Source: an uncultured Saprospiraceae bacterium (GTDB taxonomy: Bacteria > Bacteroidota > Bacteroidia > Chitinophagales > Saprospiraceae). Taken from it: a stretch of DNA of 64,000 bases. The translations under genes and the position numbers were made by a program. The notes under the pieces are model-generated. The model saw nothing but the letters and a program-made list of their open reading frames with translations, had not been told where the DNA came from and searched no databases. Every line of letters starts with the position of its first letter. Position 1 is the stretch's first letter. Shown piece after piece: positions 1-9,359 of the stretch. The DNA lies in assembly GCA_937926205.1 (NCBI GenBank), contig CALEYL010000054.1, forward strand, positions 62,001-126,000, written 5' to 3'.

Positions 1-222
1 CTTATCCGTCACAATCATTTGATCACCTACCATTTCGTCGTCGTCCGGCATGGCGTGAAATTTCCGGCAAAGGGTTTGAAATGTTTTAATCCGCTCCGGC
101 CCATACCCGTATTGCTGAAAATATTCAGCATCCCGCTGGGCATACTTGAGCCGCTCAAGGCATTGAAGGTACAAATCTGCGTCGGGAAAATTGTGTTGCC
201 TTTGTGTAGATTGCTTTTTCAT
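1..222 (-). CDS. Hypothetical protein, N-terminal part only
   Basis: Reading leftward from the ATG at 222, the frame stays open for 74 codons to the window edge, so the C-terminus is missing. The visible product starts MKKQSTQRQHNFPDADLY and is polar and rich in Gln, Tyr and Asp, with no signal peptide or membrane segment. I do not recognise the family. A good promoter lies just upstream (-7 at 247-254), which supports this strand over the overlapping 78-codon plus-strand frame. No function is proposed. Confidence 0.6.
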   Translation of the reverse strand, partial: MKKQSTQRQHNFPDADLYLQCLERLKYAQRDAEYFQQYGYGPERIKTFQTLCRKFHAMPDDDEMVGDQMIVTDK

Positions 223-246
223 GTCACTATGATTTTCAACATGTTG

Positions 247-275
247 CAAAAATAGGCAGTATTTATTAAAAACAA
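247..275 (-). promoter_or_regulatory. Bacteroidota promoter for the partial gene at 1-222
   Basis: On the minus strand, TTG (273-275), an 18-nt spacer and TATTTTTG (247-254) match the Bacteroidota consensus TTG-N19-TAnnTTTG. The expected start of transcription falls around 240, about 18 nt before the ATG at 222. This was recognised by eye, without a score. Confidence 0.5.
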
Positions 276-398
276 AAAATTTTATCGTAAAAAAACAAGG
301 TGTTTCTTTATCTTAATTAAACATTACTCATTCGTAATTTTCTTTTAAATAAAATAAAAAAATAAACTAAGCATACAATTAGGTTGAAAAAACTGCTG

Positions 399-1988
399 CT
401 ACTCAGAAATGATGACGAGTCCGGCTTCCAGCGGATGTAAGTTTTCTTTAAGGATTTTGAAAAAATCCCATCCATAAGCCAGGAAATAGGGTAGGAAGTT
501 GTCGTAGCGTTCCTGCATGCCATTACCGGGAAACAGTTTCTCCCGCAAAGTTCTCAATTGGTTGATTTCCACTTCATGCCGTTGCTTTTCTGCACGCATC
601 AAACGGTCTTCCAATTGCTCTGCAGCTTTGATTTGTTTAGCGGCCTCCGCCAAAACAGCTTTTTCCAGCGTTGGATCAATCTGACTTGCCTTTTGGCCAA
701 TGCTTTGGAAAATATCCTGAAGCTTTGCTTTTTCTTCTGCCAGACTTAATTCGGCTCCACTGTGCTCCTGCACATATTGCTTAATCAGGGTTTCTGTTTC
801 CTCCAGTAAGTTTTCTATGCGAAGCTGGAGTTTATCCAGGCGCTTACCGGTGTTTTTGTCTATCCAGAGAGCAGAATTGCGGCGAACCAGCATGGGGAAA
901 TTAATCCCGAAATAAGCGAACTGGGATTTGCGTTCGAGCCAGTAAGCTATTTCTCCGCCGCCGCCAACATAAGCCAGATTGGGCAGAATAAGCTCCTGGT
1001 AAAGCGGTCGCATGATGACATTCGGACTAAAGCGATCAGGGTGCTGTTTCAATTCTTCCAGCATCGCTTCTTTGGTGAAAACATAATCCGAATTCAATAC
1101 CTGATACAAACCGCCTTCCAGTACAATGCGTTCTCTTAGTTGGTCCCGCATGTAAAAAAGGTTGATGTCGCGGGCATGTGCCTGGCCGGAAAAACCAGCT
1201 GCTTCCAGCTTCGCGGTTGTATCCTCCACCATTCCCTTTGAAGCCTGTTCCAGCAACTCACGGCGCATAAAAGGCTCGAAAGGCCGCTTTAGTGCCGGAT
1301 GATTCATATCAAGCACCACCAAACCATAAGAGCCAAACAACCGGCTGACAAAATGCGCAGTAGCTGTGCCATAAGTTTTGTGGGTGGAAAAAGATTCTCT
1401 GATCAGGTTCATGATTTCAATGGCATGATCAGATGTTCCCAATATTTCAGCCAGCTCGTTTAAGAGGGGCATCAGGCTATCCGTTTTCATCTTCCCACAG
1501 GGCCCGCTTTCCTGGTTTTCCCACTGGAGTTTTTTGCCGAAAAGGTGAATGTGGTTGATTTCTTCAAAATCGTGATCTTCACCGCCAATGACAAAAACAG
1601 GGACAAAATGATGGTCAGGGTACGCCTGATTTAAAGACTCCGCAAGGTTAATTGCAGAAAATGCCTTGTAAATAAAGTACAAGGGCCCCGTAAGTAAACT
1701 GGGTTGATGGGCTGTTGTCACCGTAAATGTTCTATCTTCCTTTAAGGCAGCTATTTGCGACAAAGAAAGTGCTCCGGCATTGTATTGTTGATACTGTTCC
1801 GACAGAACGCTTACCAAAAGATCCCGATCTGTTTGATCCTTTTTTTTATCCTCGATGATTTGTCTGAAAGCCTCCAGAGAGACCTCGTATTGATAAAAAG
1901 GACGCAAGGCTGGGTTGCCAGTTGAATAAGCAATATCTTTATTTGAAAATTGGGGAATTTGCTGGAAAGGTATGCGTTGGATGTGCAT
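399..1988 (-). CDS. bshC: Bacillithiol biosynthesis cysteine-adding enzyme BshC
   Basis: BshC adds cysteine to glucosamine-malate, the last step of bacillithiol synthesis in the cytosol. The product has the family's TAHQPSLLTGPLYFIYK stretch near residue 95, then the VPVFVIGGEDHDFEEINH block, and a long coiled-coil region followed by a C-terminal PNVIMRPLYQELILPNLAYV segment. At 529 residues it has the usual family length. I chose the ATG at 1988 because the protein then begins MHIQRIPFQQI, as other BshC proteins do. A frame-consistent ATG at 2036 would add 16 residues. A bacilliredoxin gene (ytxJ) about 6.5 kb away supports a working bacillithiol system. The gene is transcribed alone, divergent from the TamB-like gene. 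Confidence 0.93.
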   Translation of the reverse strand: MHIQRIPFQQIPQFSNKDIAYSTGNPALRPFYQYEVSLEAFRQIIEDKKKDQTDRDLLVSVLSEQYQQYNAGALSLSQIAALKEDRTFTVTTAHQPSLLTGPLYFIYKAFSAINLAESLNQAYPDHHFVPVFVIGGEDHDFEEINHIHLFGKKLQWENQESGPCGKMKTDSLMPLLNELAEILGTSDHAIEIMNLIRESFSTHKTYGTATAHFVSRLFGSYGLVVLDMNHPALKRPFEPFMRRELLEQASKGMVEDTTAKLEAAGFSGQAHARDINLFYMRDQLRERIVLEGGLYQVLNSDYVFTKEAMLEELKQHPDRFSPNVIMRPLYQELILPNLAYVGGGGEIAYWLERKSQFAYFGINFPMLVRRNSALWIDKNTGKRLDKLQLRIENLLEETETLIKQYVQEHSGAELSLAEEKAKLQDIFQSIGQKASQIDPTLEKAVLAEAAKQIKAAEQLEDRLMRAEKQRHEVEINQLRTLREKLFPGNGMQERYDNFLPYFLAYGWDFFKILKENLHPLEAGLVIISE

Positions 1989-2211
1989 CTCGGCTGGTTT
2001 AGGAAATTCTTCTAATTTTGGCGAAAGTTCGATCAATAGAATGTTCTTTGTCCTCCTTTAGTTTAGAAGAAAGGGCTATGATTGAAAAAAAACATACTTA
2101 TGGTCGTTCATTTGTATTAATCACGATCTGCACTTTATACATAAAACTGTGTTAAAGTAAAGCGCTGATTAATCCACTGCCGGTATTTGGGCGTCTTATG
2201 TTCAGTATTGT

Positions 2212-5200
2212 ATGAAGGAGGAAATTAGTTCATCAACGCCGTCTGACCAAAAGCGGGCTTTGCCAAAGGGCAAATCGCTCGCAGCTACTATATGGCGCAT
2301 CTTCAGAAAGGTGTTGATGTGGTGTGTTTTTTTGTTCATCCTCCTGAATGTAGCTTTTCAGATCCCTGCGGTACAGAATTGGGCTGTAGATAAAATGGAA
2401 CAGTCCGTAGAAGAAGTCACAGGAAGTAATGTTGACATCAACTATTTTTACTTTGCTTTCTTTGACCGCCTTGTACTTAAGGATGTATTGATTGAGGATT
2501 ACCGCTGCGACACCCTTTTTCAGCTACAATCCCTAAATGTTAATTTCAACCTGAATCCTATTGTCCTTCTCAGCAGGGGCCTTGTTGTTGAAGGATTAAC
2601 GCTTAAACAGGCACACCTGAATATTCGCCGTGCCTCTGATGATTCCAAAAGTAATCTGAATTACTTCCTCGACCAGCTTTTTCCGCCAAAAAAACAGACT
2701 AAAAAGAAAAGAAAACCATTTCGGCTTGAACTTCAAACAATTGCACTTGAAGATGTTTCTTTTTTAGACGACAATCGCGAAAAAGGGAAGCGATTTTGGG
2801 CTTCCGTAAAATACGGAAATATTCTGATCCGGAAAATGGATTTGCCCGGAAAATTGATCTATGCTGATTTTGTCGAACTTATTTCACCGGATGTTCACGT
2901 AGAATCTTTTCCCAGGCCTGCTCAGCCTTTATTGACCGTAAACAAAATTCCCGATCCCTCAGATACCCTCTATTGGGACATCGAGGTTAGTAAATTTTGC
3001 ATGAGCGAGGGGCAATTCATTCTTAATAACTTCCGTCGCACACCGGTTAAGACCACCCCGGACGATGTGCTTGACTATAAGCACCTGAAAGTTTTTGGCA
3101 TTCATATGGATGTGGATACCTTCTCGATGAAGCGTGAAGTATTCAGGGGGGGCGTTAATAAGATCGCTTTCAGGGATCAGAGCGGATTTGTACTGAATGA
3201 GTTGTCAGCCCGGCAGGCAAGTGTTTCTCCGAAAGGGATTATCCTGAATGGTTGTAAACTCATAACGCCTTACAGCGAAATCGGGGATACCTTAACAATG
3301 ACCTATCGGCAATACAATGATTTTGATACTGATTTTAATAACCTGGTTCGCCTTGGAGGGAGGATTAACAATGCTACTGTCGCCATTCGGGATATTATGG
3401 TTTTTGCACCGCAACTGAAAAACAATACATTTTTCCAGAGCAATCAGGATAAAGTGCTTAAACTAACCGGCGATGTATCCGGGGCTGTCAATCGCCTCAG
3501 GGGAGATAAACTCAACATCGAGCTTTCGGATGGCTCTATTGTAAAAGGCAGCTTTAAATTCAGTGATCTTACGGTAAAAAACGAGCAGCAGATGCAGCTC
3601 TATCTTACCGAAGCCAAAACAAGTGTAAAAACACTACGCCAGCTGATTCCCAAGTTTGATCCCCCTGAAAATTTCAACAATCTTGGGAGTCTTAATTTCT
3701 CAGGCTCTTTTTTCGGTTTTTTTAAGGACTTTGTTGCGGAAGGTATTTTGCAAACCGACATCGGAAGGGCGGATATGGACATGAGGATGAACCTGAAGCC
3801 GGGTAGGGCACTTGCTGCATATTCCGGGCGGATGGGGTTGTCCGATTTTGACCTGGGGAAGTGGATGGGCGGAAACAAAGATTTTGGCCTCGTAAATTTT
3901 AACGCACAGGTGAAAGACGGGGTTGGATTGACTTCCCAAACAGCCCGCGCTGCCCTGGAAGCGGAAGTGCAAAGCTTTGTTTACAAGGGATACAATTACA
4001 AAAACGCCAGTTTGAAGGGGCAGTTGATCAAGAACTTCTTTAAAGGCGATTTTTCAATCAAAGACGACAACATCGATTTTTCATTTAACGGGGAAGTAGA
4101 CTTCACCGGTAAAAACCCGGAATTTGACTTTGATGCCTCAGTCCAGAAAATGGATCTGAAAAAATTGAACCTGTCAGAAAAAAACCTGGTTCTGGCCGGA
4201 AAAATGGACCTGAGCATCAATCCGGAATTGTTGGGCTCAGCCAACATCAGCAACATTTCAATCCGGTACGACAGTTCAGGGTTGTATGAGATTGATTCTA
4301 TTGTTGCTAGTTCTGCCATCGTGGATGGACGCAAAAAACTCGTGGTTAACTCTGATATTTTATCTGCAACTGTAGAAGGAAGCTTTGAAGCAAGCCGGCT
4401 TCATGTTGCTTTTATCAATTATTTGACTACACATTTCCCGCATTTAACCGCGGTGCTTAATCTAAACCCTCAAAAGGCAAATACAAGCACCGACGCATTC
4501 TCTTTCGATATCGTTATTCTGGATAGCAAAGGGCTGAACTGGCTGCTGGATCCTAAGCTGGATGTGCTTCGAAATGCTTCCATTAAAGGAAATTTTGACG
4601 GCAAGGCCGACACCCTTAACATGAATGTGCGCCTGCCGGAATTGCAATACTCAAATGTCAGGCTGGAAGATGTGTTGGTTAAATTTAACGGGAAAGGAGG
4701 CTTCAGCAACCTGACCACTGAAATTGGCAATACGCAAATTGGTGAAAAAACAAATTTACCCAGACTGCAGTTGAACAGTTTTTTGAACAACGACACCATC
4801 CTTCTGGGGCTAAGTTATGCATCCACGACTTCTCTGTTTTGGGACAATCTGAGTATTGACGCCATTCTCCTCCCTGCTGACAGCTTAAGGTATGATGTTC
4901 AGTTTGCTCAATCAAACCTATTCATCTTTGAACGTCCCTGGAGCATCAATCCGGGAAACAGCATTACGATAGGGAAGGGGTTCTTTCAAACCAAAGGGTT
5001 GCGCCTGTCTGACCAGGACAGGGAAATCAGAATAGATAAAGAAGGAAGTAAAGGCATAAAGGTGGCCATGACGAATTTCGATCTGGGCATCATCGACGAA
5101 TACTGGGATTATCAGCCCCTTGACTTTGGCGGGAAATTTGAAATCGAAGCTCGTGTCCAGGATTTATTCAAACTGCAGGGCATTAATTTATGGGTTAGTG

Positions 5201-7116
5201 CGGACACCATTCGCATCAATGGAGACGATTTTGGGGAGTTGAGTTTAGAAGCAGAAAGTCAGGATTTAAAAAGCCGGGTGAGTGCGTTTTTGACCCTTAC
5301 CAAAGACACTTCCCAGATGCTCGTAAAAGGTACTTACAATCTCCCCGGCCTGAAAGACAGCAAAGGAGTCAAAGAAACCCAGCCTAACTTTTTTGATTTT
5401 TCGATCCAGATAGGAGGTTATCCGCTCTCTATTGCGGAATATTTCATTGGTTCTTCGGTCTCAGGTGCTACTGGAAGCTTTGATGCAGACTTAAAAATCT
5501 ATGGCTTACCGGATCGCCCCAATTCTTCAGGCCGAATTACTGCGAGAAATGGTGCAATCACCATTAATTATTTAAAAACACGTTACCGGTTTGAACGCAG
5601 CTTTATTACGGTCAACAACTACCTGTTTGATGCGACAGGGACGTTACTTTTTGATAAATTCAACAATACCGCCAAAATAACCGGTGGCTTAACCCACAAC
5701 CACCTCAAAGATCTTGGGGTTTCTGCCACACTGGATACAAAGCGTTTTCTTGCACTGGATACCAAAAAAGGAGATAACGAACTCTTTTACGGACAAGCAG
5801 TCGGAAAAGGGAAAGTGCGTTTCTCGGGATCTTTTAAAAAGACGGATATTTATGTCAATGCCAGCGTGGGGGACAGCACCCGGATCGTTATCCCGATTTC
5901 TGACGAGGGTAGTGCATCGGAACTGAATATGATCCGCTTTGTCGACAAACAAAAAGAACAGGAAGAAAGGGCGGAAAAAATAAAAGCCCAGGCTGCTTCC
6001 AGAAACCTTGCAATTAAAGGCCTGAGTTCACAAAAAACATCAACGCTCAATCTTGAAATGGAGTTGATCGTAACTGAAGACGCTCAGGTAGAACTTGTAT
6101 TTGATGAACAATCCGGGGACATTATAAAAGGATCAGGAAAAGGAAATTTGAGGATTCTGGTGCCAAGGGAAGGCGGCTTTCAAATGTATGGAGACTACCT
6201 GATTGAACGGGGCAGCTATTTGTTTACCTTGTACAATGTGGTAAACAAGGACTTCAGAATCAAACGCGGGGGCTCTATTGTATGGAGCGGGGATCCTTTC
6301 GGCGCAAGAATTAAGCTGGAAGCCGAATACAAAGACCTCAGGGCTTCTGTTTCCAATTTGATTCAGGAATACCTTTTGAATGCGACCGATCAATTGAAAC
6401 GCGAAGCAGGGAATTCTACTGAAGTCATCCTGACCCTGATGCTGGAAGGGGAATTGTTACGTCCCTTCATCAGCTTTGACATCAGCTTTCCTTCTCTTAC
6501 TGGTGAGTTACAAACCAATGTTGAAAATAAGCTCAGAACTTTAAAACAGGATCAAAACGAGCTCAACCGGCAGGTTTTTGGTCTAATTGTAGCCGGGCAG
6601 TTTTTGCCCACAGATATCGCGCTGCAGGGCAGTGAGATACTTTACCGGACCATGAGCGAGTTGCTTTCCAATCAACTTTCCTTATTAATCACAGAACTCT
6701 TCTCCGAAGTTATCGGAGAAAGCAAAGTGGTCTCGGGAATTGATTTTGATATTGCCTATAACCAATATCAATCACTGGATTTGAGCGACGGGACTAACGT
6801 GAACAGCGGGAGAGAGTTTCAAATGAGCATCACCCAAAACTTCCTCAATGACCGTTTATCCGTTCACATAGGCGGGAATGTTGATTTCGGCAATAATGTC
6901 CGCATCACTCCGGACAATCCGGGAGGCACTTTTTTGGGTAACGACCTCGTGATTGAATATGTTTTGAATGATGATAAAACATTAAAACTGCGTATTTACC
7001 AAAGACTCCAACCTGACCTTGCCGGCAGACGCCTCCAAATTGGCGCCGGATTGAGTTACCGCATTGAGTTTAACTCCTTTAGCGAGTTTTGGGAAAGCAT
7101 TAAGCGTAACAAGTAG
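2212..7116 (+). CDS. tamB: TamB-like translocation/assembly module protein (DUF490)
   Basis: This 1634-residue protein has one N-terminal membrane anchor (about residues 35-55) and then a very long repetitive beta-rich body. It ends in the conserved TamB C-terminal region (about residues 1200-1620), with motifs such as GSFDADLKIYGLPDRPNSSG and LMLEGELLRPFISFDISFPS. TamB/AsmA-type proteins span the periplasm and are linked to outer-membrane protein assembly and phospholipid transport; a role here is inferred from family knowledge. The C-terminus reads like the Bacteroidota version, ending in a beta-strand-rich LSYRIEFNSFSEFWESIK. No tamA (BamA-like) neighbour is present in the window. The start is the ATG at 2212; the 174-bp gap from bshC contains both promoters. 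Confidence 0.9.
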   Translation: MKEEISSSTPSDQKRALPKGKSLAATIWRIFRKVLMWCVFLFILLNVAFQIPAVQNWAVDKMEQSVEEVTGSNVDINYFYFAFFDRLVLKDVLIEDYRCDTLFQLQSLNVNFNLNPIVLLSRGLVVEGLTLKQAHLNIRRASDDSKSNLNYFLDQLFPPKKQTKKKRKPFRLELQTIALEDVSFLDDNREKGKRFWASVKYGNILIRKMDLPGKLIYADFVELISPDVHVESFPRPAQPLLTVNKIPDPSDTLYWDIEVSKFCMSEGQFILNNFRRTPVKTTPDDVLDYKHLKVFGIHMDVDTFSMKREVFRGGVNKIAFRDQSGFVLNELSARQASVSPKGIILNGCKLITPYSEIGDTLTMTYRQYNDFDTDFNNLVRLGGRINNATVAIRDIMVFAPQLKNNTFFQSNQDKVLKLTGDVSGAVNRLRGDKLNIELSDGSIVKGSFKFSDLTVKNEQQMQLYLTEAKTSVKTLRQLIPKFDPPENFNNLGSLNFSGSFFGFFKDFVAEGILQTDIGRADMDMRMNLKPGRALAAYSGRMGLSDFDLGKWMGGNKDFGLVNFNAQVKDGVGLTSQTARAALEAEVQSFVYKGYNYKNASLKGQLIKNFFKGDFSIKDDNIDFSFNGEVDFTGKNPEFDFDASVQKMDLKKLNLSEKNLVLAGKMDLSINPELLGSANISNISIRYDSSGLYEIDSIVASSAIVDGRKKLVVNSDILSATVEGSFEASRLHVAFINYLTTHFPHLTAVLNLNPQKANTSTDAFSFDIVILDSKGLNWLLDPKLDVLRNASIKGNFDGKADTLNMNVRLPELQYSNVRLEDVLVKFNGKGGFSNLTTEIGNTQIGEKTNLPRLQLNSFLNNDTILLGLSYASTTSLFWDNLSIDAILLPADSLRYDVQFAQSNLFIFERPWSINPGNSITIGKGFFQTKGLRLSDQDREIRIDKEGSKGIKVAMTNFDLGIIDEYWDYQPLDFGGKFEIEARVQDLFKLQGINLWVSADTIRINGDDFGELSLEAESQDLKSRVSAFLTLTKDTSQMLVKGTYNLPGLKDSKGVKETQPNFFDFSIQIGGYPLSIAEYFIGSSVSGATGSFDADLKIYGLPDRPNSSGRITARNGAITINYLKTRYRFERSFITVNNYLFDATGTLLFDKFNNTAKITGGLTHNHLKDLGVSATLDTKRFLALDTKKGDNELFYGQAVGKGKVRFSGSFKKTDIYVNASVGDSTRIVIPISDEGSASELNMIRFVDKQKEQEERAEKIKAQAASRNLAIKGLSSQKTSTLNLEMELIVTEDAQVELVFDEQSGDIIKGSGKGNLRILVPREGGFQMYGDYLIERGSYLFTLYNVVNKDFRIKRGGSIVWSGDPFGARIKLEAEYKDLRASVSNLIQEYLLNATDQLKREAGNSTEVILTLMLEGELLRPFISFDISFPSLTGELQTNVENKLRTLKQDQNELNRQVFGLIVAGQFLPTDIALQGSEILYRTMSELLSNQLSLLITELFSEVIGESKVVSGIDFDIAYNQYQSLDLSDGTNVNSGREFQMSITQNFLNDRLSVHIGGNVDFGNNVRITPDNPGGTFLGNDLVIEYVLNDDKTLKLRIYQRLQPDLAGRRLQIGAGLSYRIEFNSFSEFWESIKRNK

Positions 7117-7329
7117 AAGCGGTAATTCTGGCATTTCAACAATTCATTTTCGCTATTTTATGTGAATAACCAATCATTATTTGGAACTATCGCCTCTTTT
7201 GCAATATTTTATGACAAAAGATTGATTCGGATACTTTGGAAATGATTCTTGTTTTTCTATATTCGCCGTTGGACTTGTTCGGTGCTCTCTTCTCACTAAC
7301 AATCCAATAACAAAACAAAACTGAAAAGC

Positions 7330-7869
7330 GTGCTTTACAAGGTTAAACTTAAAAACGCCGATGAAGAGGTGATCATAGACGATAAAGTTTATGAATACCT
7401 TACATCAGACCCTTACTTAGTAAAAGTTGATTTTATCAACAACCTCCGGCGCCATTCAAGTGGCTGTGCTGTTTTTCAAAAAACATGGAAAAAAGCAGGC
7501 GGGGGCGGTTATAAAACAGAGACAATCTACCTGCACAAGATGATTGCCGAAAAATTTTTGGCAGATACGAAAACGAAGGACAGACGGCTGGTTGGGGCAG
7601 CGAATGGCAATAAGCTCGATTGCAGGCTTGAAAACTTGCTCTATCGCTCGCGTTCAGTGGCAAGCAGAAAAAGAAAAACGAGCAGCAAAGCTGGTTACAC
7701 CGGTGTTTACAAAGAAAACAATCGATACAGAGCTGTCATTTCGATAGACCGAAAGTCCGTTCACATTGGCATGTTTTCTACAGCTGAAGAGGCCGCTCTT
7801 GCCTACAACAAAAAGTCAAAAGAGTTGTATGGCGACGACGGAAAACTGAATGTCATCAAACCCAAGTAG
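7330..7869 (+). CDS. AP2-like DNA-binding protein with degenerate HNH region
   Basis: The 179-residue product starts at GTG. Its middle part (about residues 60-107) resembles the HNH family found in mobile endonucleases: LHKMIAEKFL, then AANGNKLDCRLENL. The histidine normally found in the family's NHxNGxxxDNRxxNL signature is replaced here (AANGN), so nuclease activity is doubtful. Residues about 118-175 (AGYTGVYKENNRYRAVI to ELYGDDGKLN) match the AP2/ERF DNA-binding fold that often follows HNH in phage and selfish endonucleases. The protein could be a decayed homing-type endonuclease or one recruited as a DNA-binding regulator. It stands alone, convergent with mnmD (gap 7 nt). Domain calls are by motif reading only. 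Confidence 0.7.
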   Translation: MLYKVKLKNADEEVIIDDKVYEYLTSDPYLVKVDFINNLRRHSSGCAVFQKTWKKAGGGGYKTETIYLHKMIAEKFLADTKTKDRRLVGAANGNKLDCRLENLLYRSRSVASRKRKTSSKAGYTGVYKENNRYRAVISIDRKSVHIGMFSTAEEAALAYNKKSKELYGDDGKLNVIKPK

Positions 7870-7876
7870 CAAAAAA

Positions 7877-8545
7877 TCAAACCTTTATACAGCGTGTCAT
7901 TTCTCTTTTACCCGGTGGGCCTGGTAATGCTTCCACCTGGAAACCTACTGCTTTGAAATTTCGCTTCACATAGCCTTTGGCACAGTAAGTAACCAGTATG
8001 CCTCCTGTATTAAGTGCGTCATAGACTTTACGCAGCATGGGTTGTTCCCATAACTCGGGTTGTTCATCCGGGGCAAAGGCATCGAAATAAACAAGATCGA
8101 ATGACCCTGCATGTTGAATTTCATTAAAATCGAGCATTTGCTTGAGCAAATGAAACTCCTTGGTTATCAGCGTCTTTTCACCAAATTGCGCTTTATGGAG
8201 ATCCATAAAGAGGGTAGGAGAGACGCCTGCTTCGAGAATGGCCGGATAGTTCAGGGCAGCAGCTTCCTCCATTGAAACCGGGTAAGCCTCAAAAGATTCA
8301 AAATACACATCCAGGTGGAGGCGTTGTGCCTCCAGCAGCGTCAGATAAGCATTTAAGCCTGTTCCGAAACCTGTTTCCAGGATGCGAAGTTGTTTTGAAT
8401 GTATTGCCTTTGTGTGTAATCCCGCTTTGATGAATACATGAGCCGACTCCTGTATGGCGCCATATCTGGAGTGATAACTCACACCAAATGCTCCTGATAA
8501 CAGGGAGTGAGAGCCGTCCTGAGTTTCAATAAGGACGTTGTTCAT
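7877..8545 (-). CDS. mnmD: tRNA mnm5s2U34 methyltransferase MnmD (stand-alone MnmC methylase)
   Basis: MnmD methylates 5-aminomethyl-2-thiouridine at the wobble position of tRNAs. The 222-residue product has the SAM-binding motif LETGFGTGLNAYLTLLEA near residue 54, followed by FESFEAYPVSMEE and the conserved YFDAFAPDEQPELW block near residue 150. It corresponds to the N-terminal (DUF752) half of E. coli MnmC and lacks the FAD oxidase half, as is usual in Bacteroidota. It is the last gene of a three-gene minus-strand set with ytxJ (11-nt gap) and a small lipoprotein. Confidence 0.92.
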   Translation of the reverse strand: MNNVLIETQDGSHSLLSGAFGVSYHSRYGAIQESAHVFIKAGLHTKAIHSKQLRILETGFGTGLNAYLTLLEAQRLHLDVYFESFEAYPVSMEEAAALNYPAILEAGVSPTLFMDLHKAQFGEKTLITKEFHLLKQMLDFNEIQHAGSFDLVYFDAFAPDEQPELWEQPMLRKVYDALNTGGILVTYCAKGYVKRNFKAVGFQVEALPGPPGKREMTRCIKV

Positions 8546-8556
8546 TTCATGTAATC

Positions 8557-8904
8557 TTAAACCAGTTCTGCGAGACTTTCTTTTAACGCTTCAACACTGA
8601 TGTCCAGATGAGACGTTTCGTAAACGCACTCCCCGTTTTTGATCACCAGAATCTGAGGTGATTCGTGGTAGATACCAAAGCGTTCGGCCACCCGGTTCGA
8701 AACGCCCCGGTGGCTGAGCAAATCAAGGAAGTAGGGTTCCAAGGTTTCCGAATCAAAATCCCAATCTTCTTCCAATCGGTATTTCGCAACGGAACTAATG
8801 TTACATCTTGTGCTGTGCTTAAAAATAACACAGGGAACATCATTAGAGCGTGCAACAATTTCATCGAGTTGTTGCTCCCGGTCTAAAACCAGCCAGTTGA
8901 TCAT
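8557..8904 (-). CDS. ytxJ: Monothiol bacilliredoxin YtxJ
   Basis: The 115-residue protein has a thioredoxin-like fold of the DUF2847 (YtxJ) family, with the active-site region FKHSTRCNISS (Cys34) and a second Cys25. YtxJ proteins are predicted to reduce bacillithiol-mixed disulfides on proteins, so this gene pairs functionally with bshC at 399-1988. It lies between the small lipoprotein gene upstream (5-nt gap) and mnmD downstream. No glutaredoxin-like second cysteine follows within the CxxC distance, consistent with a monothiol mechanism. Confidence 0.9.
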   Translation of the reverse strand: MINWLVLDREQQLDEIVARSNDVPCVIFKHSTRCNISSVAKYRLEEDWDFDSETLEPYFLDLLSHRGVSNRVAERFGIYHESPQILVIKNGECVYETSHLDISVEALKESLAELV

Positions 8905-8909
8905 TAATA

Positions 8910-9071
8910 CTATTTTCCTAATACAATCGATACAGATTGCTGAACAACTTTGATGGTTGTTTCGTTCAAAGAGAAGTTGCTTGGGCAGCCGTACCCACGA
9001 TTACAGGAGCTGAGAGAACCGATGACAAGAACGGTTGCAGCAAGAAGGGCCATGGATTTTACTCTTTTCAT
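8910..9071 (-). CDS. Small lipoprotein, 53 residues
   Basis: A short frame read directly from the DNA: ATG at 9071, stop at 8912-8910. The product begins MKRVKSMALLAATVLVIG and has a lipobox LSSC, so it should be lipidated at Cys22 after signal peptidase II cleavage. The mature part is only about 32 residues, beginning CNRGYGCPSNFSLN, with a second Cys. It is the first gene of the operon with ytxJ and mnmD and has a clear promoter upstream. Short CNRGYGCPS-type lipoproteins are seen in Bacteroidota, but I know no function for them. Confidence 0.72.
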   Translation of the reverse strand: MKRVKSMALLAATVLVIGSLSSCNRGYGCPSNFSLNETTIKVVQQSVSIVLGK

Positions 9072-9168
9072 GGGAGTTTAATTGATGATTCTATTATTTG
9101 AATGATAAATGTCTCCGGTTGAACGCATATTGAATTGCGCTTATTATGCCGGCAAACAAAATTTGGCG

Positions 9169-9201
9169 CAAAGATAAGTTCTATTTTCTGATCAGTGTCA
9201 A
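9169..9201 (-). promoter_or_regulatory. Promoter of the lipoprotein-ytxJ-mnmD operon
   Basis: On the minus strand, TTG (9199-9201, inside a run TTTTTTG) is followed after 22 nt by TATCTTTG (9169-9176). The -7 box is a perfect match to TAnnTTTG; the spacer is at the long end of the accepted range. The predicted leader of about 90 nt has no obvious structure. Confidence 0.5.
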
Positions 9202-9359
9202 AAAAGTGACAAATTTGGGTGGAGTAGGGGAGTAGGACACAATGGTTTAGCACCTGGGCCTAAGAGACAGGCAACCCAGTGGGATCTATACGGCAAATAG
9301 TTACAAAAAATATAAACAGTTGGCTAATTTTGCACATCAAACAACAGAACTATAAAAGC

